Source: Corynebacterium sp. CNJ-954
GTDB lineage: Bacteria; Actinomycetota; Actinomycetes; Mycobacteriales; Mycobacteriaceae
NCBI RefSeq assembly: GCF_001942345.1
Contig: NZ_MKKI01000022.1
Coordinates: forward strand, 186,001-250,000
Direction of reading: 5' to 3'
Length of the DNA stretch: 64,000 bases
This document shows positions 42,344 to 50,778 of this stretch, piece by piece. Each line of letters begins with the position of its first letter. Position 1 is the stretch's first letter. Made by a program: the position numbers and the translations under genes. Under the pieces are notes generated by a model. The model was not told the origin of the DNA. It worked only from the letters and a program-made list of their open reading frames with translations, and did no database searches.

Positions 42344-44282
42344 GGTGTTCTCCTTGGGCGGTCGGGTACAGCGAAGCGATGTCGGAGGCGAAGTGGTCGG
42401 CCACGGGGCGTCGCCGGAGTTTCAACGACGGGGTGAGCTCCTGCTCGTCGACGGAGAGTTCCCGGTCGAGGATGTGGAACGTCTTGACCTGTTCCCACGG
42501 GTTGAGGGTGCTGTTGAGCTCATCGACGAAGCGCTGGACCATGGTGTGTGTCCGGGGGTCGGCGGTGATCTCGCCGTAGTCACCGGGTACGTCCTCCCGA
42601 CGCGCCCAGGCGGTCACGGCGGCTTCGTCCAGTGCGATCAGGGCACCGACGTACGGGCGACGTTCACCGATGACCACGATCTGTGAAGCCACCGGACAGA
42701 GGCCTTTGAACCGGGCCTCCATCAGCGCCGGTGCGACGTACTTGCCGTTGGAGGTCTTGAACAGTTCCTTCTTGCGGTCGGTGATGCGAAGACGTCCCTG
42801 GTCGTCGAGTTCGCCGATGTCTCCGGTGTGCAGCCATCCGTCCTCGGTGAGCGCCCGCGCGGTCTCCTCCGGGTTGTCGTGGTAGCCGGCCATGACCCCG
42901 GGGCCGTGGACGAGGACCTCACCGTCGTCCGCGATGCGGATCTCGAAGCCGTGGAGTGGTTCACCGACAGTCCCGGCCCGGTAGGTCGACGGTAGCCCCA
43001 GTGTCGCGACGTTGCTTTCGGTCATGCCGTACCCCTCCAGGACGGGGAGCCCGGCGGCACCGAACCACCGGGCGACGTCGGTGTTGAGGGCGGCGGATCC
43101 GGAGATGAAGTAGCGGATCCGCCCTCCGAAACGCTGGCGCACGGTCGAGAACACCAGCCGGTCGGCGAGGAGTGCCTGGATGCGGTCCCACCGGGTCGCG
43201 GTCGTGCTGCCGTCACCGTGGTCGGCGTCGAAGACCTTCACTCCCACCCGGCTGGCCCAGTGGAACAGTCGCTCCCTGATTCGCCAGGGACCGGGCTCCT
43301 CGACCATCATCGTGGCGATGCCGGTGTAGGCCTTCTCGAAGATCCGCGGCACCGACGCCATGAAGGTCGGACGTGACGTCCCGATATTGTCGACGATCCT
43401 GTCGACCCGGCCGTCGATGGTGGTCTCGAACCCGATATGGACGGGCAGCAGGACCATCAGCTTCCCCATGACATGTGCCAGCGGCAGCCAGAGGAACTGC
43501 TTGTCCTCGATGTCCAGTAGGCCGGCCGCGCCGGTATCGCCGGTATCGCCGGTATCGCCGGGGTCACCGGGCACAGGCTCGGCACGGACGGTCTCGGCGA
43601 TGGCGCGGACCTGTGAGACCCACACGCGGTGTGGGAGCAGCACGCCTTTGGGACGTCCGGTGGTTCCGGAGGTGTAGATCAGGGTGGCGAGATCGTCCGG
43701 CCCGGTACCGTCGGTGCGTGCGGCGACGGCGCCGGGGTGCCTGGTGAGGTAGTCGCGCCCGCTGTGCCTCAGCTCATCGAGGGTGACCACCCAGTCGTCG
43801 GGACGGTCGGGCAGGTCGTTGTCGAAGACGACGACGGTGTGCACGTCCGGGAGCTGGTCACGCAGGACGGCGAGTTTGGCCAGTTGTTCGGCGTCCTCGG
43901 CGAAGACGACCCGGGCGCCGGAGTCGCCGATGATGTGGCGAACGTCCGTTGTGACGGTGGTGGGGTAGACGGCGACGGTCGCCGCGCCGGCGCTCATCGT
44001 GGCGTAGGTCGCGGTGACCCATTCGTAACGGGTGGAACTCGCGATAGCGACACGCTGCCCCGGGGCGACTCCCAGGGCGATGAGCCCGGCTGCGACCTCG
44101 TTGGTGTCGGAGCCGACCTGTGACCAGGTGGCGACCGCCCAGTCTCTGCCGCTCGAGGTGGTGTCGGGGTAGGTGAATGCCCGTCGGTGTGGAGTCGACT
44201 CGACCCGTCGGCGCAGCATGTGGCCGACGGTCCGGTCGGTGGTATCGGTGGTATCGGTGGTATCTGTGCTGAGGCTGGTCAT
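42330..44282 (-). CDS. Long-chain acyl-CoA synthetase (AMP-forming), paralogue 1
   Basis: 650-residue paralogue of the ligase at 40469-42343 with the same motifs: LIYTSGTTGRPKGVLLPH, FISGSAALN, EGYGMTESNVATLG, DRKKELFKTSNGKYVAP. It differs by two low-complexity insertions coded by 9-bp repeats: TDTTDTTDTTD near the N-terminus (44241-44267) and GDTGDTGDTG after the first third (43533-43559). ATG at 44280-44282. A 125-bp gap without another gene separates it from the TetR regulator. It probably supplies a CoA thioester for the dehydrogenase/carboxylase genes upstream; the acid is unknown. Confidence 0.9.
   Translation of the reverse strand: MTSLSTDTTDTTDTTDRTVGHMLRRRVESTPHRRAFTYPDTTSSGRDWAVATWSQVGSDTNEVAAGLIALGVAPGQRVAIASSTRYEWVTATYATMSAGAATVAVYPTTVTTDVRHIIGDSGARVVFAEDAEQLAKLAVLRDQLPDVHTVVVFDNDLPDRPDDWVVTLDELRHSGRDYLTRHPGAVAARTDGTGPDDLATLIYTSGTTGRPKGVLLPHRVWVSQVRAIAETVRAEPVPGDPGDTGDTGDTGAAGLLDIEDKQFLWLPLAHVMGKLMVLLPVHIGFETTIDGRVDRIVDNIGTSRPTFMASVPRIFEKAYTGIATMMVEEPGPWRIRERLFHWASRVGVKVFDADHGDGSTTATRWDRIQALLADRLVFSTVRQRFGGRIRYFISGSAALNTDVARWFGAAGLPVLEGYGMTESNVATLGLPSTYRAGTVGEPLHGFEIRIADDGEVLVHGPGVMAGYHDNPEETARALTEDGWLHTGDIGELDDQGRLRITDRKKELFKTSNGKYVAPALMEARFKGLCPVASQIVVIGERRPYVGALIALDEAAVTAWARREDVPGDYGEITADPRTHTMVQRFVDELNSTLNPWEQVKTFHILDRELSVDEQELTPSLKLRRRPVADHFASDIASLYPTAQGEHHDHR
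43533..43559 (-). repeat. 9-bp tandem repeat (three copies) inside acyl-CoA synthetase gene
   Basis: GGTATCGCC three times in a row, with a degenerate fourth copy (GGGGTCACC). It is in frame and codes for Gly-Asp-Thr repeats, so copy number changes would only lengthen a surface loop. Confidence 0.85.
44241..44267 (-). repeat. 9-bp tandem repeat near ligase N-terminus
   Basis: GGTATCGGT, GGTATCGGT, GGTATCTGT, coding Thr-Asp-Thr repeats immediately after the start codon region. Similar in character to the repeat at 43533. Confidence 0.8.
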
Positions 44283-44407
44283 GGATGGTCCTCCGGGGAA
44301 CCTCTCAGTTGACGCTATTGTTTCTGAAGCTAAGGATGTGGAGAGAGACGTGTCCCGTGGTACGTGGTGACAGGGAGGTCAGGGAGGCGGTGAGGAACGC
44401 GAGGTGG

Positions 44408-45013
44408 TCAGTCGTTGCGCTTGATGTCAGCCAGGATGGCCGACCATGTTTCCAGCGCGTGGCGCTGGTGTTCGCGGGTGTCCACGAGGACCGAACCGAG
44501 CCCGAGCCCGCGGGCGACGTCCAGGGTGAGGCCCAGGAGCCGGCGGGTGTGCTGGTCGGACAGGTCCGCGTTCAGCGCCAGCGCGGTGAGCTGGTAGACC
44601 TCTCGCCCGTACCTGGCCTCGGCGGGAACGATCATCTCGCGGAGGCTGGCGTCCGTACTTGCTGCGGCCCAGATGTGGAGGGCCGCGTGGAACGGCCGGT
44701 TGCTGAAGAAGCCGAAGACGAGCTCGAGGACCTCATCCACCGGGGCACCGTTGGTGCCGGTGGACAGGTTGGCCACACTCGTCCGGAGCTTCTGGGTGCG
44801 TTCCGAGAAGAACTCCTCGAGGGCTGCCTCGACCAGCGAGTCCCGGGTAGGGAAGTGATGCTGGGCGGCTCCCCTGGAGACCCCGGCGCGGGCAGCGACG
44901 GCACTGACGGTTGTTGCCGGGAAGCCCTGGTCGGACAGCGTCGCAAGAGCAGCTTCCAGCAGGCGACGCCTGGTCACCTTGCTGCGCTCCTGCTGGGCTA
45001 CTCTGCTCGACAT
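44408..45013 (-). CDS. TetR-family transcriptional regulator
   Basis: 201 residues. N-terminal HTH: RRLLEAALATLSDQGFPATT then VSAVAARAGVSRGAAQHHFP (recognition helix about residues 38-57). The C-terminal ligand domain is variable, with FSNRPFHAALHIWAAAST. Situated inside the minus-strand catabolic cluster between enoyl-CoA hydratase and the ligases, it is the likely local repressor, responding to an acyl-CoA or acid. A palindrome at 52594-52606 before the first gene is a candidate operator. Start ATG at 45011-45013. Confidence 0.9.
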   Translation of the reverse strand: MSSRVAQQERSKVTRRRLLEAALATLSDQGFPATTVSAVAARAGVSRGAAQHHFPTRDSLVEAALEEFFSERTQKLRTSVANLSTGTNGAPVDEVLELVFGFFSNRPFHAALHIWAAASTDASLREMIVPAEARYGREVYQLTALALNADLSDQHTRRLLGLTLDVARGLGLGSVLVDTREHQRHALETWSAILADIKRND

Positions 45014-45087
45014 GTGTCCTCCGGGCTCCTCGGTCGATCGTCAGTCACTGTAACACCTGGTGTCCTGGTGTGATGGCGCGGTCGGCG

Positions 45088-45837
45088 TCACGCAGCCCAG
45101 TTCGGCGGACGCTTCTGGAGGAAGGCGGTGATGCCCTCCAGCGCTTCCGGGGTGGCGAACAGTTCAGCGGACTTCGCGGCCAAGGCATCTGCCCCGGTGT
45201 CGAAACCGTCGATGACGGCCTGGTTGAGGATCATCTTGGTTTCCCGTAGTCCCTGGGGGGAGCAGCGCAGCAGGTTATCTGCAGTGTCACGTGCCTGTTG
45301 ACGAGGGTCCTCGACGACGCCGGTGACCAGCCCGTGGCGTTCGGCGGTCTCCGCGTCGAACCGTTCACCGGTGAGCAGGTAGCGGGATGCGGCACGGGAG
45401 GTGAGCCGGGGCAGGACGGTGAGGGCGATCATCGCCGGTGCCACACCGATCCTGGTCTCCGTCGTCGCGAAGGACGAGTCTGGGGAGGCGAACACCATGT
45501 CGCAGGCGGCGACCAGGCCCGTTCCTCCGGCACGCACATTGCCGTCGACGACGGCGGTGACAGGTTTGGGCAACTCGACGATGGTCCGCAGCACAGCGAT
45601 GAAACTGGCGGTGACCTGCTCGGGCGGGGTGTCGCCCACGGCGGCGAGGTCGGCGCCGGAACAGAAGGTCGATCCGGTGTGGTCCAGGATCACGCTGCGG
45701 ACGGCCTCATCCTGCGCGGCTGCCTCGAGGGCGTCGGTGAGGTCCCGGATCAGTGCCGGTGACAGGGCATTCCGGCGGTCCGGGGCGTCGATGATGATCC
45801 GCGCCGTGCTGTTCTCGGTGGCGGTGGTGATGGCCAT
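45088..45837 (-). CDS. Enoyl-CoA hydratase/isomerase family protein
   Basis: 249-residue crotonase-fold protein. Oxyanion-hole segments STFCSGADLAAVGD (about 55-70) and GNVRAGGTGLVAACDMVFAS (about 98-118) are clear. The first catalytic Glu of classical crotonase is absent in AGGTGLVAACD; the second position keeps Glu (TETRIGVAPAM). That residue pattern recalls LiuC/AtuE-type hydratases acting on methylglutaconyl- or isohexenyl-glutaconyl-CoA rather than short-chain crotonases. It lies 27 bases after the acyl-CoA dehydrogenase in the same orientation. Confidence 0.88.
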   Translation of the reverse strand: MAITTATENSTARIIIDAPDRRNALSPALIRDLTDALEAAAQDEAVRSVILDHTGSTFCSGADLAAVGDTPPEQVTASFIAVLRTIVELPKPVTAVVDGNVRAGGTGLVAACDMVFASPDSSFATTETRIGVAPAMIALTVLPRLTSRAASRYLLTGERFDAETAERHGLVTGVVEDPRQQARDTADNLLRCSPQGLRETKMILNQAVIDGFDTGADALAAKSAELFATPEALEGITAFLQKRPPNWAA

Positions 45838-45864
45838 GTTCTACTCCTGGGGGTGGTGGGCCGG

Positions 45865-47042
45865 TCAGTAGCTCTTGGGCAGGCCCATGACGGTCTGGGC
45901 GACGTAGTTCAGCAGCATTTCGCGGCTGACCGGGGCGATGCGGGCAGTCGTGATGCGGCGTACATGCGTGCCAGCCCGTACTCGGCGGTGAGCCCGTTGC
46001 CGCCGAGTGTCTGGACGGCCTGGTCGATCGACTTGGCGGAGACTTCGCCGGCGGCGTACTTGGCCATGTTGGCCGCGGTCGCGGCGCCGTCCAGGTCACC
46101 CTGGTCGAACCGTGCCGCGGCGTTGCGGCACATCAGCCGGGCCTGTTCGAGTTCGATCCGGCACTGGGCCAGCGGGTGGGACAGGCCCTGGTGGGCTCCG
46201 ATGGGTGTGTCCCACACGACACGCTCGTTGGCGTACTTCACGGCGGTGTCGAGGGCGTAGCGGGACATTCCTGTGGCCATCGCGGTGGCGATGATGCGTT
46301 CCGGGTTCAGTCCCACGAAGAGCTGGAAGATACCGGCGTCGCTGTCACCGACGAGGTCCTCGTCCTTCAACCGGACGTCATCGAAGTGCAGGGCGTACTG
46401 CCACTCGGGCAGCATTACCTCGGTGGGGATCTGGGTCTTGGAGAATCCCTCGGAGTCGGTGGGGACCATGAACAGTGCCGGCTTCAGCTTGCCGGTGCGC
46501 TCGTCGTGGGCGCGGGCGACGACGAGGACGGCGTCGGCCTGGTCCACGCCGGAGATGAAGGTCTTCTGGCCGTTGAGGACCCATTCGTCACCCTCCTTCT
46601 TCGCGGTCGTGGTGATCTTGTGGCTGTTCGTGCCGGCGTCGGCCTCGGTGATGCCGAAGGCACTGATGAACTCGCCGGAGGCGATGCCCGGGAGCCAACG
46701 CTGCTTCTGGTCGGGGGTGCCGAAGGCGGCGATGATGGATCCGCAGATCGCGGGGGAGACCACGAGCATCAGCAGACCGCAGCCCTGGGAGGACAGCTCC
46801 TCCTGGACGATGGAGAGCTCCAGCAGGCCGGCCCCGCCGCCGCCGTATTCCTCGGGCAGGTTCACGCCGATGAAGCCTAGTTCGCCGGCTTCCTTCCACA
46901 GCTCGGTGGGGTACTCCTTGTCGTCGGCCTTCTTGGCCATGTACTCGTAGCCGTACTTCTTGGCCAGGGCTTGGACGGTCTTGCGCAGCTCCTCCTGCTC
47001 AGGGGTGTCATTGAGCGGCATGCTGACCTGGGGCTGTGACAT
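45865..47042 (-). CDS. Acyl-CoA dehydrogenase (frameshifted near C-terminus)
   Basis: About 392 residues, an FAD enzyme making the enoyl-CoA in this branched-chain or terpenoid-type pathway. FITEADAGTNSHKITTTAKK-like flavin segment (about 130), GQKTFISGVDQAD, and the catalytic-region QTLGGNGLTAEYGLARMYAA (about 345). After AASRL the printed frame ends with PASPRSAAKCC at 45909. One added base near 45953 restores ARIAPVSREMLLNYVAQTVM and a stop at 45865-45867, the normal family tail. The start ATG at 47040-47042 is good. Single-base loss, real or artefact. Confidence 0.9.
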
Positions 47043-47069
47043 GGTGTTTCTCCTTGGTGGTTGAGCGGG

Positions 47070-49166
47070 TTAGTTGTCGGTCTGGCTGTCGGTGTCTGAT
47101 GCGCCGGGGGAATCGATGACCGCTAGCAGGGTGCCGGTTTCGATGTGGTCGCCGGCGGCAGCGGCCAGTTCACTGACTGTGCCGTCGGAGGTGGCCGAGA
47201 TGGTGTGCTCCATCTTCATGGCCTCGATCGTCATGAGCTTCTGGCCCGTGGTGACCTCGTCGCCGACGGCGACGGAGACACTGGTCACCGTCCCGGGCAT
47301 GGGCGCCACCAGGGCTCCCTCGGCGACGATGTCGGACGGGTCGTCGTACCGGGGGCGCTCGGTGAGCATGACCGGGCCGAGGGCGGAGTCGACCCCGACG
47401 CCGCCACCGGGGTAGCGGTGGACGGTCAGGGTGCGGCGGATTCCGTCCACCTCGAGGATTACGGTGGCCGCCTCTGTGTCGCCGGGTGCGACCCCCGTAG
47501 AAGGGGCGAGCTCAACGAGCCGGACATCCTCGCGTCCGTCCAGGGTGACGGCACCGTCACGGACGCGGGAGCCACGCACGACGCTCACCTCGACCTCGTT
47601 GTCGGTGTCGTGACCGCGAAAGAACCGGTGGGTGGTCCGTGCATCACCGAAGACACGGTATCCGGCCGGGACGCGGCGGGTGGGGTTGGTCGCGGTTCCG
47701 GCAGCTTCAGCGACGAGCGACGCTGCGAAGGCGGAGACCGCCACAGTGTCGTCGTCAGCCAAGGGGGCCATTGAGACCTCGGTGTGGGTGCTCTCCAGGA
47801 AGGCGGTGTTGATGTCGCCGGCCCGGAAGTCCACGTCATCGAGAATGCGGACCAGCTGGTCACGGTTGGTGCCGAGTCCGTGGATACGGGCCCGACGCAG
47901 AGTCCCGCTGAGTCGCCCCACGGCCTCCGCGCGGTTCGGGGCCCAGGAGATCACCTTGGCCAGCATCGCGTCGTAGTTCACGCCCACCGCGGCGGGACGT
48001 CCCGGGGCGGTCTCCGGCCCGGCATCGAGCCGGATCCCGGGGATGTGCGGGCCGGTGAAGGACGACACGACGTCGTCGAAGTCGAAGCGGAAGATTTCAC
48101 CGGACATGGGGCGGTAGTCGTGCCGGGGATCCTCGGCATACACGCGGGCTTCGACGGCCCACCCGTCGAGGGCGGGAGGGTTCTCCGAGGGCAGGTGAAG
48201 CCCGGCGGCCACGTCGAACTGCAGACCCACCAGGTCGAGGCCGGTGGTGGCCTCGGTGACCGGATGCTCGACCTGCAACCGGGTGTTGACCTCCAGGAAG
48301 AAGAACTCGCCCTTGTCATTCGCCAGGAACTCCACGGTGCCGGCACCGCTGTAGCCGATGGCGTGGGCTGCCGCCCGCGCGGCTTCGAAGAGCCGGTCAC
48401 GCATCCCGTCGACACGCTCGACCAGCGGCGACGGGGCTTCCTCGATCACTTTCTGGTGGCGGCGCTGGATCGAGCACTCACGCTCGCCCACCGCCCACAC
48501 TCCGCCGTGGTTGTCCGCCATGAGCTGGACCTCGATATGGCGGCCGGACTCGATGTAGCGCTCGATGAACACGGTGCCGTCGCCGAAGGCGCTCTCGGCC
48601 TCGCGGACGGCGGCGGAGGTCTCCGACTCCAGCTCGTCCAGAGTGCGGACCACCCGCATGCCGCGACCGCCGCCGCCGGCGGAGGCTTTGACCAGGACAG
48701 GAAGCATGTCCTCGGTGATCTCAGCGGTGTCCAGGTTGGTCAGTACCGGGACCCCCGCGGCCTCCATGAGCTTCTTGGCCTCGGTCTTGGAACCCATGGC
48801 GTCGATCGCCTCCGGTGACGGTCCGATCCAGACCAGCCCGGCGCCGATGACGGCGCGCGCGAAACCCGCGTTCTCGGAGAGGAATCCGTAGCCGGGGTGG
48901 ATCGCGTCGGCTCCGGTGCGACGGGCGGCGTCGAGGACAGCCTCGGCGTTCAGATAGGTCTCTGCCGGAGCGTTGCCGGGCAGACGGACGGCGGCGTCGG
49001 CTTCCCGGGCGAAGGTCTCGTCACGGTCGGCGTCCGAGTACACGGCGACGGTTGACAGTCCCCGGTTGCGGGCGGTGGTGAATACGCGCCGCGCGATCTC
49101 GCCGCGGTTGGCGACGAGGACGGTGGAAAATTCTGTGTTGGTCATGTCGGTCATGTCTTCTCTCAT
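47070..49166 (-). CDS. Biotin carboxylase/biotin carrier fusion (acyl-CoA carboxylase alpha)
   Basis: 698 residues. Biotin carboxylase domain: VANRGEIARRVFTTARNRG (N-terminal), ATP loop KASAGGGGRGMRVV (about 165), HIEVQLMADNHG, EVNTRLQVEHPVTE (about 290). The C-terminal biotinyl domain carries the target Lys in IEAMKMEHTISA (about 655). A middle BT-type segment is present. It carboxylates biotin for the partner AccD-like subunit at 49183. Length and fusion fit 3-methylcrotonyl- or geranyl-CoA carboxylase alpha as well as actinobacterial AccA. Start may be 49166 or 49154. Confidence 0.93.
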   Translation of the reverse strand: MREDMTDMTNTEFSTVLVANRGEIARRVFTTARNRGLSTVAVYSDADRDETFAREADAAVRLPGNAPAETYLNAEAVLDAARRTGADAIHPGYGFLSENAGFARAVIGAGLVWIGPSPEAIDAMGSKTEAKKLMEAAGVPVLTNLDTAEITEDMLPVLVKASAGGGGRGMRVVRTLDELESETSAAVREAESAFGDGTVFIERYIESGRHIEVQLMADNHGGVWAVGERECSIQRRHQKVIEEAPSPLVERVDGMRDRLFEAARAAAHAIGYSGAGTVEFLANDKGEFFFLEVNTRLQVEHPVTEATTGLDLVGLQFDVAAGLHLPSENPPALDGWAVEARVYAEDPRHDYRPMSGEIFRFDFDDVVSSFTGPHIPGIRLDAGPETAPGRPAAVGVNYDAMLAKVISWAPNRAEAVGRLSGTLRRARIHGLGTNRDQLVRILDDVDFRAGDINTAFLESTHTEVSMAPLADDDTVAVSAFAASLVAEAAGTATNPTRRVPAGYRVFGDARTTHRFFRGHDTDNEVEVSVVRGSRVRDGAVTLDGREDVRLVELAPSTGVAPGDTEAATVILEVDGIRRTLTVHRYPGGGVGVDSALGPVMLTERPRYDDPSDIVAEGALVAPMPGTVTSVSVAVGDEVTTGQKLMTIEAMKMEHTISATSDGTVSELAAAAGDHIETGTLLAVIDSPGASDTDSQTDN

Positions 49167-49182
49167 CTCTCGTTCTCGCCCG

Positions 49183-50778
49183 TCACATCCGGAAGACGCC
49201 GAAGCCTTCGGCGCCTTCCACCGGACCGGAGTGGATGGCAGACAACGCCATCCCCACCACAGAACGGGTGTCGCGGGGGTCGATGATGCCGTCGTCGTAG
49301 AGCATCCCGGACATCTTCAGCGGTGCGGACTCCACGTCGGCCTGCGTCTTGAGCATGTCGAAGAGTTGCTTCTCCGCGTCCTCGGTGTAGTCGAGGCCTC
49401 GTGAACGCGCCGACTGGGCGCTGATGCTGCTCACTACGGACGCCAGTTGTTCGGAACCCATCACCGCAGACCGTGCCGAAGGCCAAGCGAAGACGAACCG
49501 GGGGTTGAAGGCGCGTCCGCACATCCCGTAGTGGCCGGCACCGTAGCTGGCGGCGGTGATCAGGGAGATGTGTGGGACTTCCGAGTTCGACACGGCGTTG
49601 ATCATCATCGCGCCGTGTTTGATGATCCCGTTCTGCTCGTACTCCTTGCCGACCATGTAGCCCGTGGTGTTGTGCATGAAGATCAGGGGCGTATCGGACT
49701 TGTTCGCCAGCTGGATGAACTGGGTGGCTTTCTGCGCCTCCTCGCTGAACAGCACTCCGCGGGAGTTGGCGAGGATGCCCACCGGGTATCCGTGGACCTG
49801 CGCCCACCCGGTGACCAGGCCCGAACCGTAACGGGGCTTGAATTCATCGAACTCACTGCCGTCGACGAACCGTCCGATGATCTCGTAGGGGTCGTAGGGG
49901 ACCTTGAGCCCGTCGGGGACGATGCCGAGCATCTCCTCTTCGTCGAGCACTGGTTCTGCGACATTCGCGGCGGGGTTCTGCCCCTTACGGTGCCAGTTTA
50001 GGCACCGGACGATGGACCGGCCGATTCGGGCGGCGTCCAGTTCGTCGACGGCGAGGTAGTCGCCGAGCCCGGAGATGTCGGTGTGCATCTGAGCACCACC
50101 GAGACTCTCGTCGTCGGTGACTTCGCCGGTGGCCGCCTTGACCAGCGGGGGGCCGGCGAGGAAGACCTTGGAACGTTCCTTGATCATCACCACGTGGTCG
50201 GACATGCCGGGGATGTAGGCGCCGCCGGCGGTGCAGTTGCCGTAGACGATGGCGATCGTCGGGACCCCCGCCTTGGACGCCTGGGTGATTGCCCGGAACA
50301 TCGCACCACCGGGGACGAAGACCTCTTTCTGGCTGCGCAGGTCTGCACCGCCGGACTCGACCAGGGTGAGTACCGGAAGCCGGTTTTCGACGGCGATCTC
50401 CTGCAGACGGTTGCACTTGCGCAGCGTCCACTCATTGGACGCGCCACCCTTGACCGTGGGGTCGTTGGCGACGATCATGCAGTCCACGCCCTCGACGGTG
50501 CCGACACCGCCAACGACGGAACCACCCACGGTGAAGTCTGTGCCGTACCCGGCCATCGTGCAGAGTTCGAGGAACGGGGAACCCTGATCGAGGACGGAGT
50601 TGATCCGCTCACGCGGGGTCATCTTGTCACGGCTGCGGAGCTTCTCCAGCGACTTCTCGCCACCACCGATGAAGGCTGTCTCGTAGGCCTCGCGGATCTC
50701 GCCGAGCTTCTCCTCCATGGACCGCCGGTTGGCCTGGTACTCCTCGGAACTGGTGATGACGGCTGATGTTGCGGTCAT
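49183..50778 (-). CDS. Acyl-CoA carboxylase carboxyltransferase (beta) subunit
   Basis: 531 residues, crotonase-fold carboxyltransferase of the MccB/LiuB/AtuC/PccB group. Markers: LVESGGADLRSQKEVFVPG (about 135), YGNCTAGGAYIPGMSDHVVM (about 175), LANSRGVLFSEEAQKATQFI, FMHNTTGYMVGKEYEQNGII (about 370) and the biotin-binding AASYGAGHYGMCGRAFNPRF. The GYMVG and GNCTAGGAY forms are those of methylcrotonyl/geranyl-type rather than acetyl/propionyl-type subunits, a judgement from family memory. ATG overlaps the AtuA-like stop (ATGA). Confidence 0.92.
   Translation of the reverse strand: MTATSAVITSSEEYQANRRSMEEKLGEIREAYETAFIGGGEKSLEKLRSRDKMTPRERINSVLDQGSPFLELCTMAGYGTDFTVGGSVVGGVGTVEGVDCMIVANDPTVKGGASNEWTLRKCNRLQEIAVENRLPVLTLVESGGADLRSQKEVFVPGGAMFRAITQASKAGVPTIAIVYGNCTAGGAYIPGMSDHVVMIKERSKVFLAGPPLVKAATGEVTDDESLGGAQMHTDISGLGDYLAVDELDAARIGRSIVRCLNWHRKGQNPAANVAEPVLDEEEMLGIVPDGLKVPYDPYEIIGRFVDGSEFDEFKPRYGSGLVTGWAQVHGYPVGILANSRGVLFSEEAQKATQFIQLANKSDTPLIFMHNTTGYMVGKEYEQNGIIKHGAMMINAVSNSEVPHISLITAASYGAGHYGMCGRAFNPRFVFAWPSARSAVMGSEQLASVVSSISAQSARSRGLDYTEDAEKQLFDMLKTQADVESAPLKMSGMLYDDGIIDPRDTRSVVGMALSAIHSGPVEGAEGFGVFRM

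Noticed and set aside
43533..43559. Short tandem repeats considered as a CRISPR-like array
   Set aside because: Nine-base units without spacers, in frame inside an enzyme gene; no cas genes in the window.
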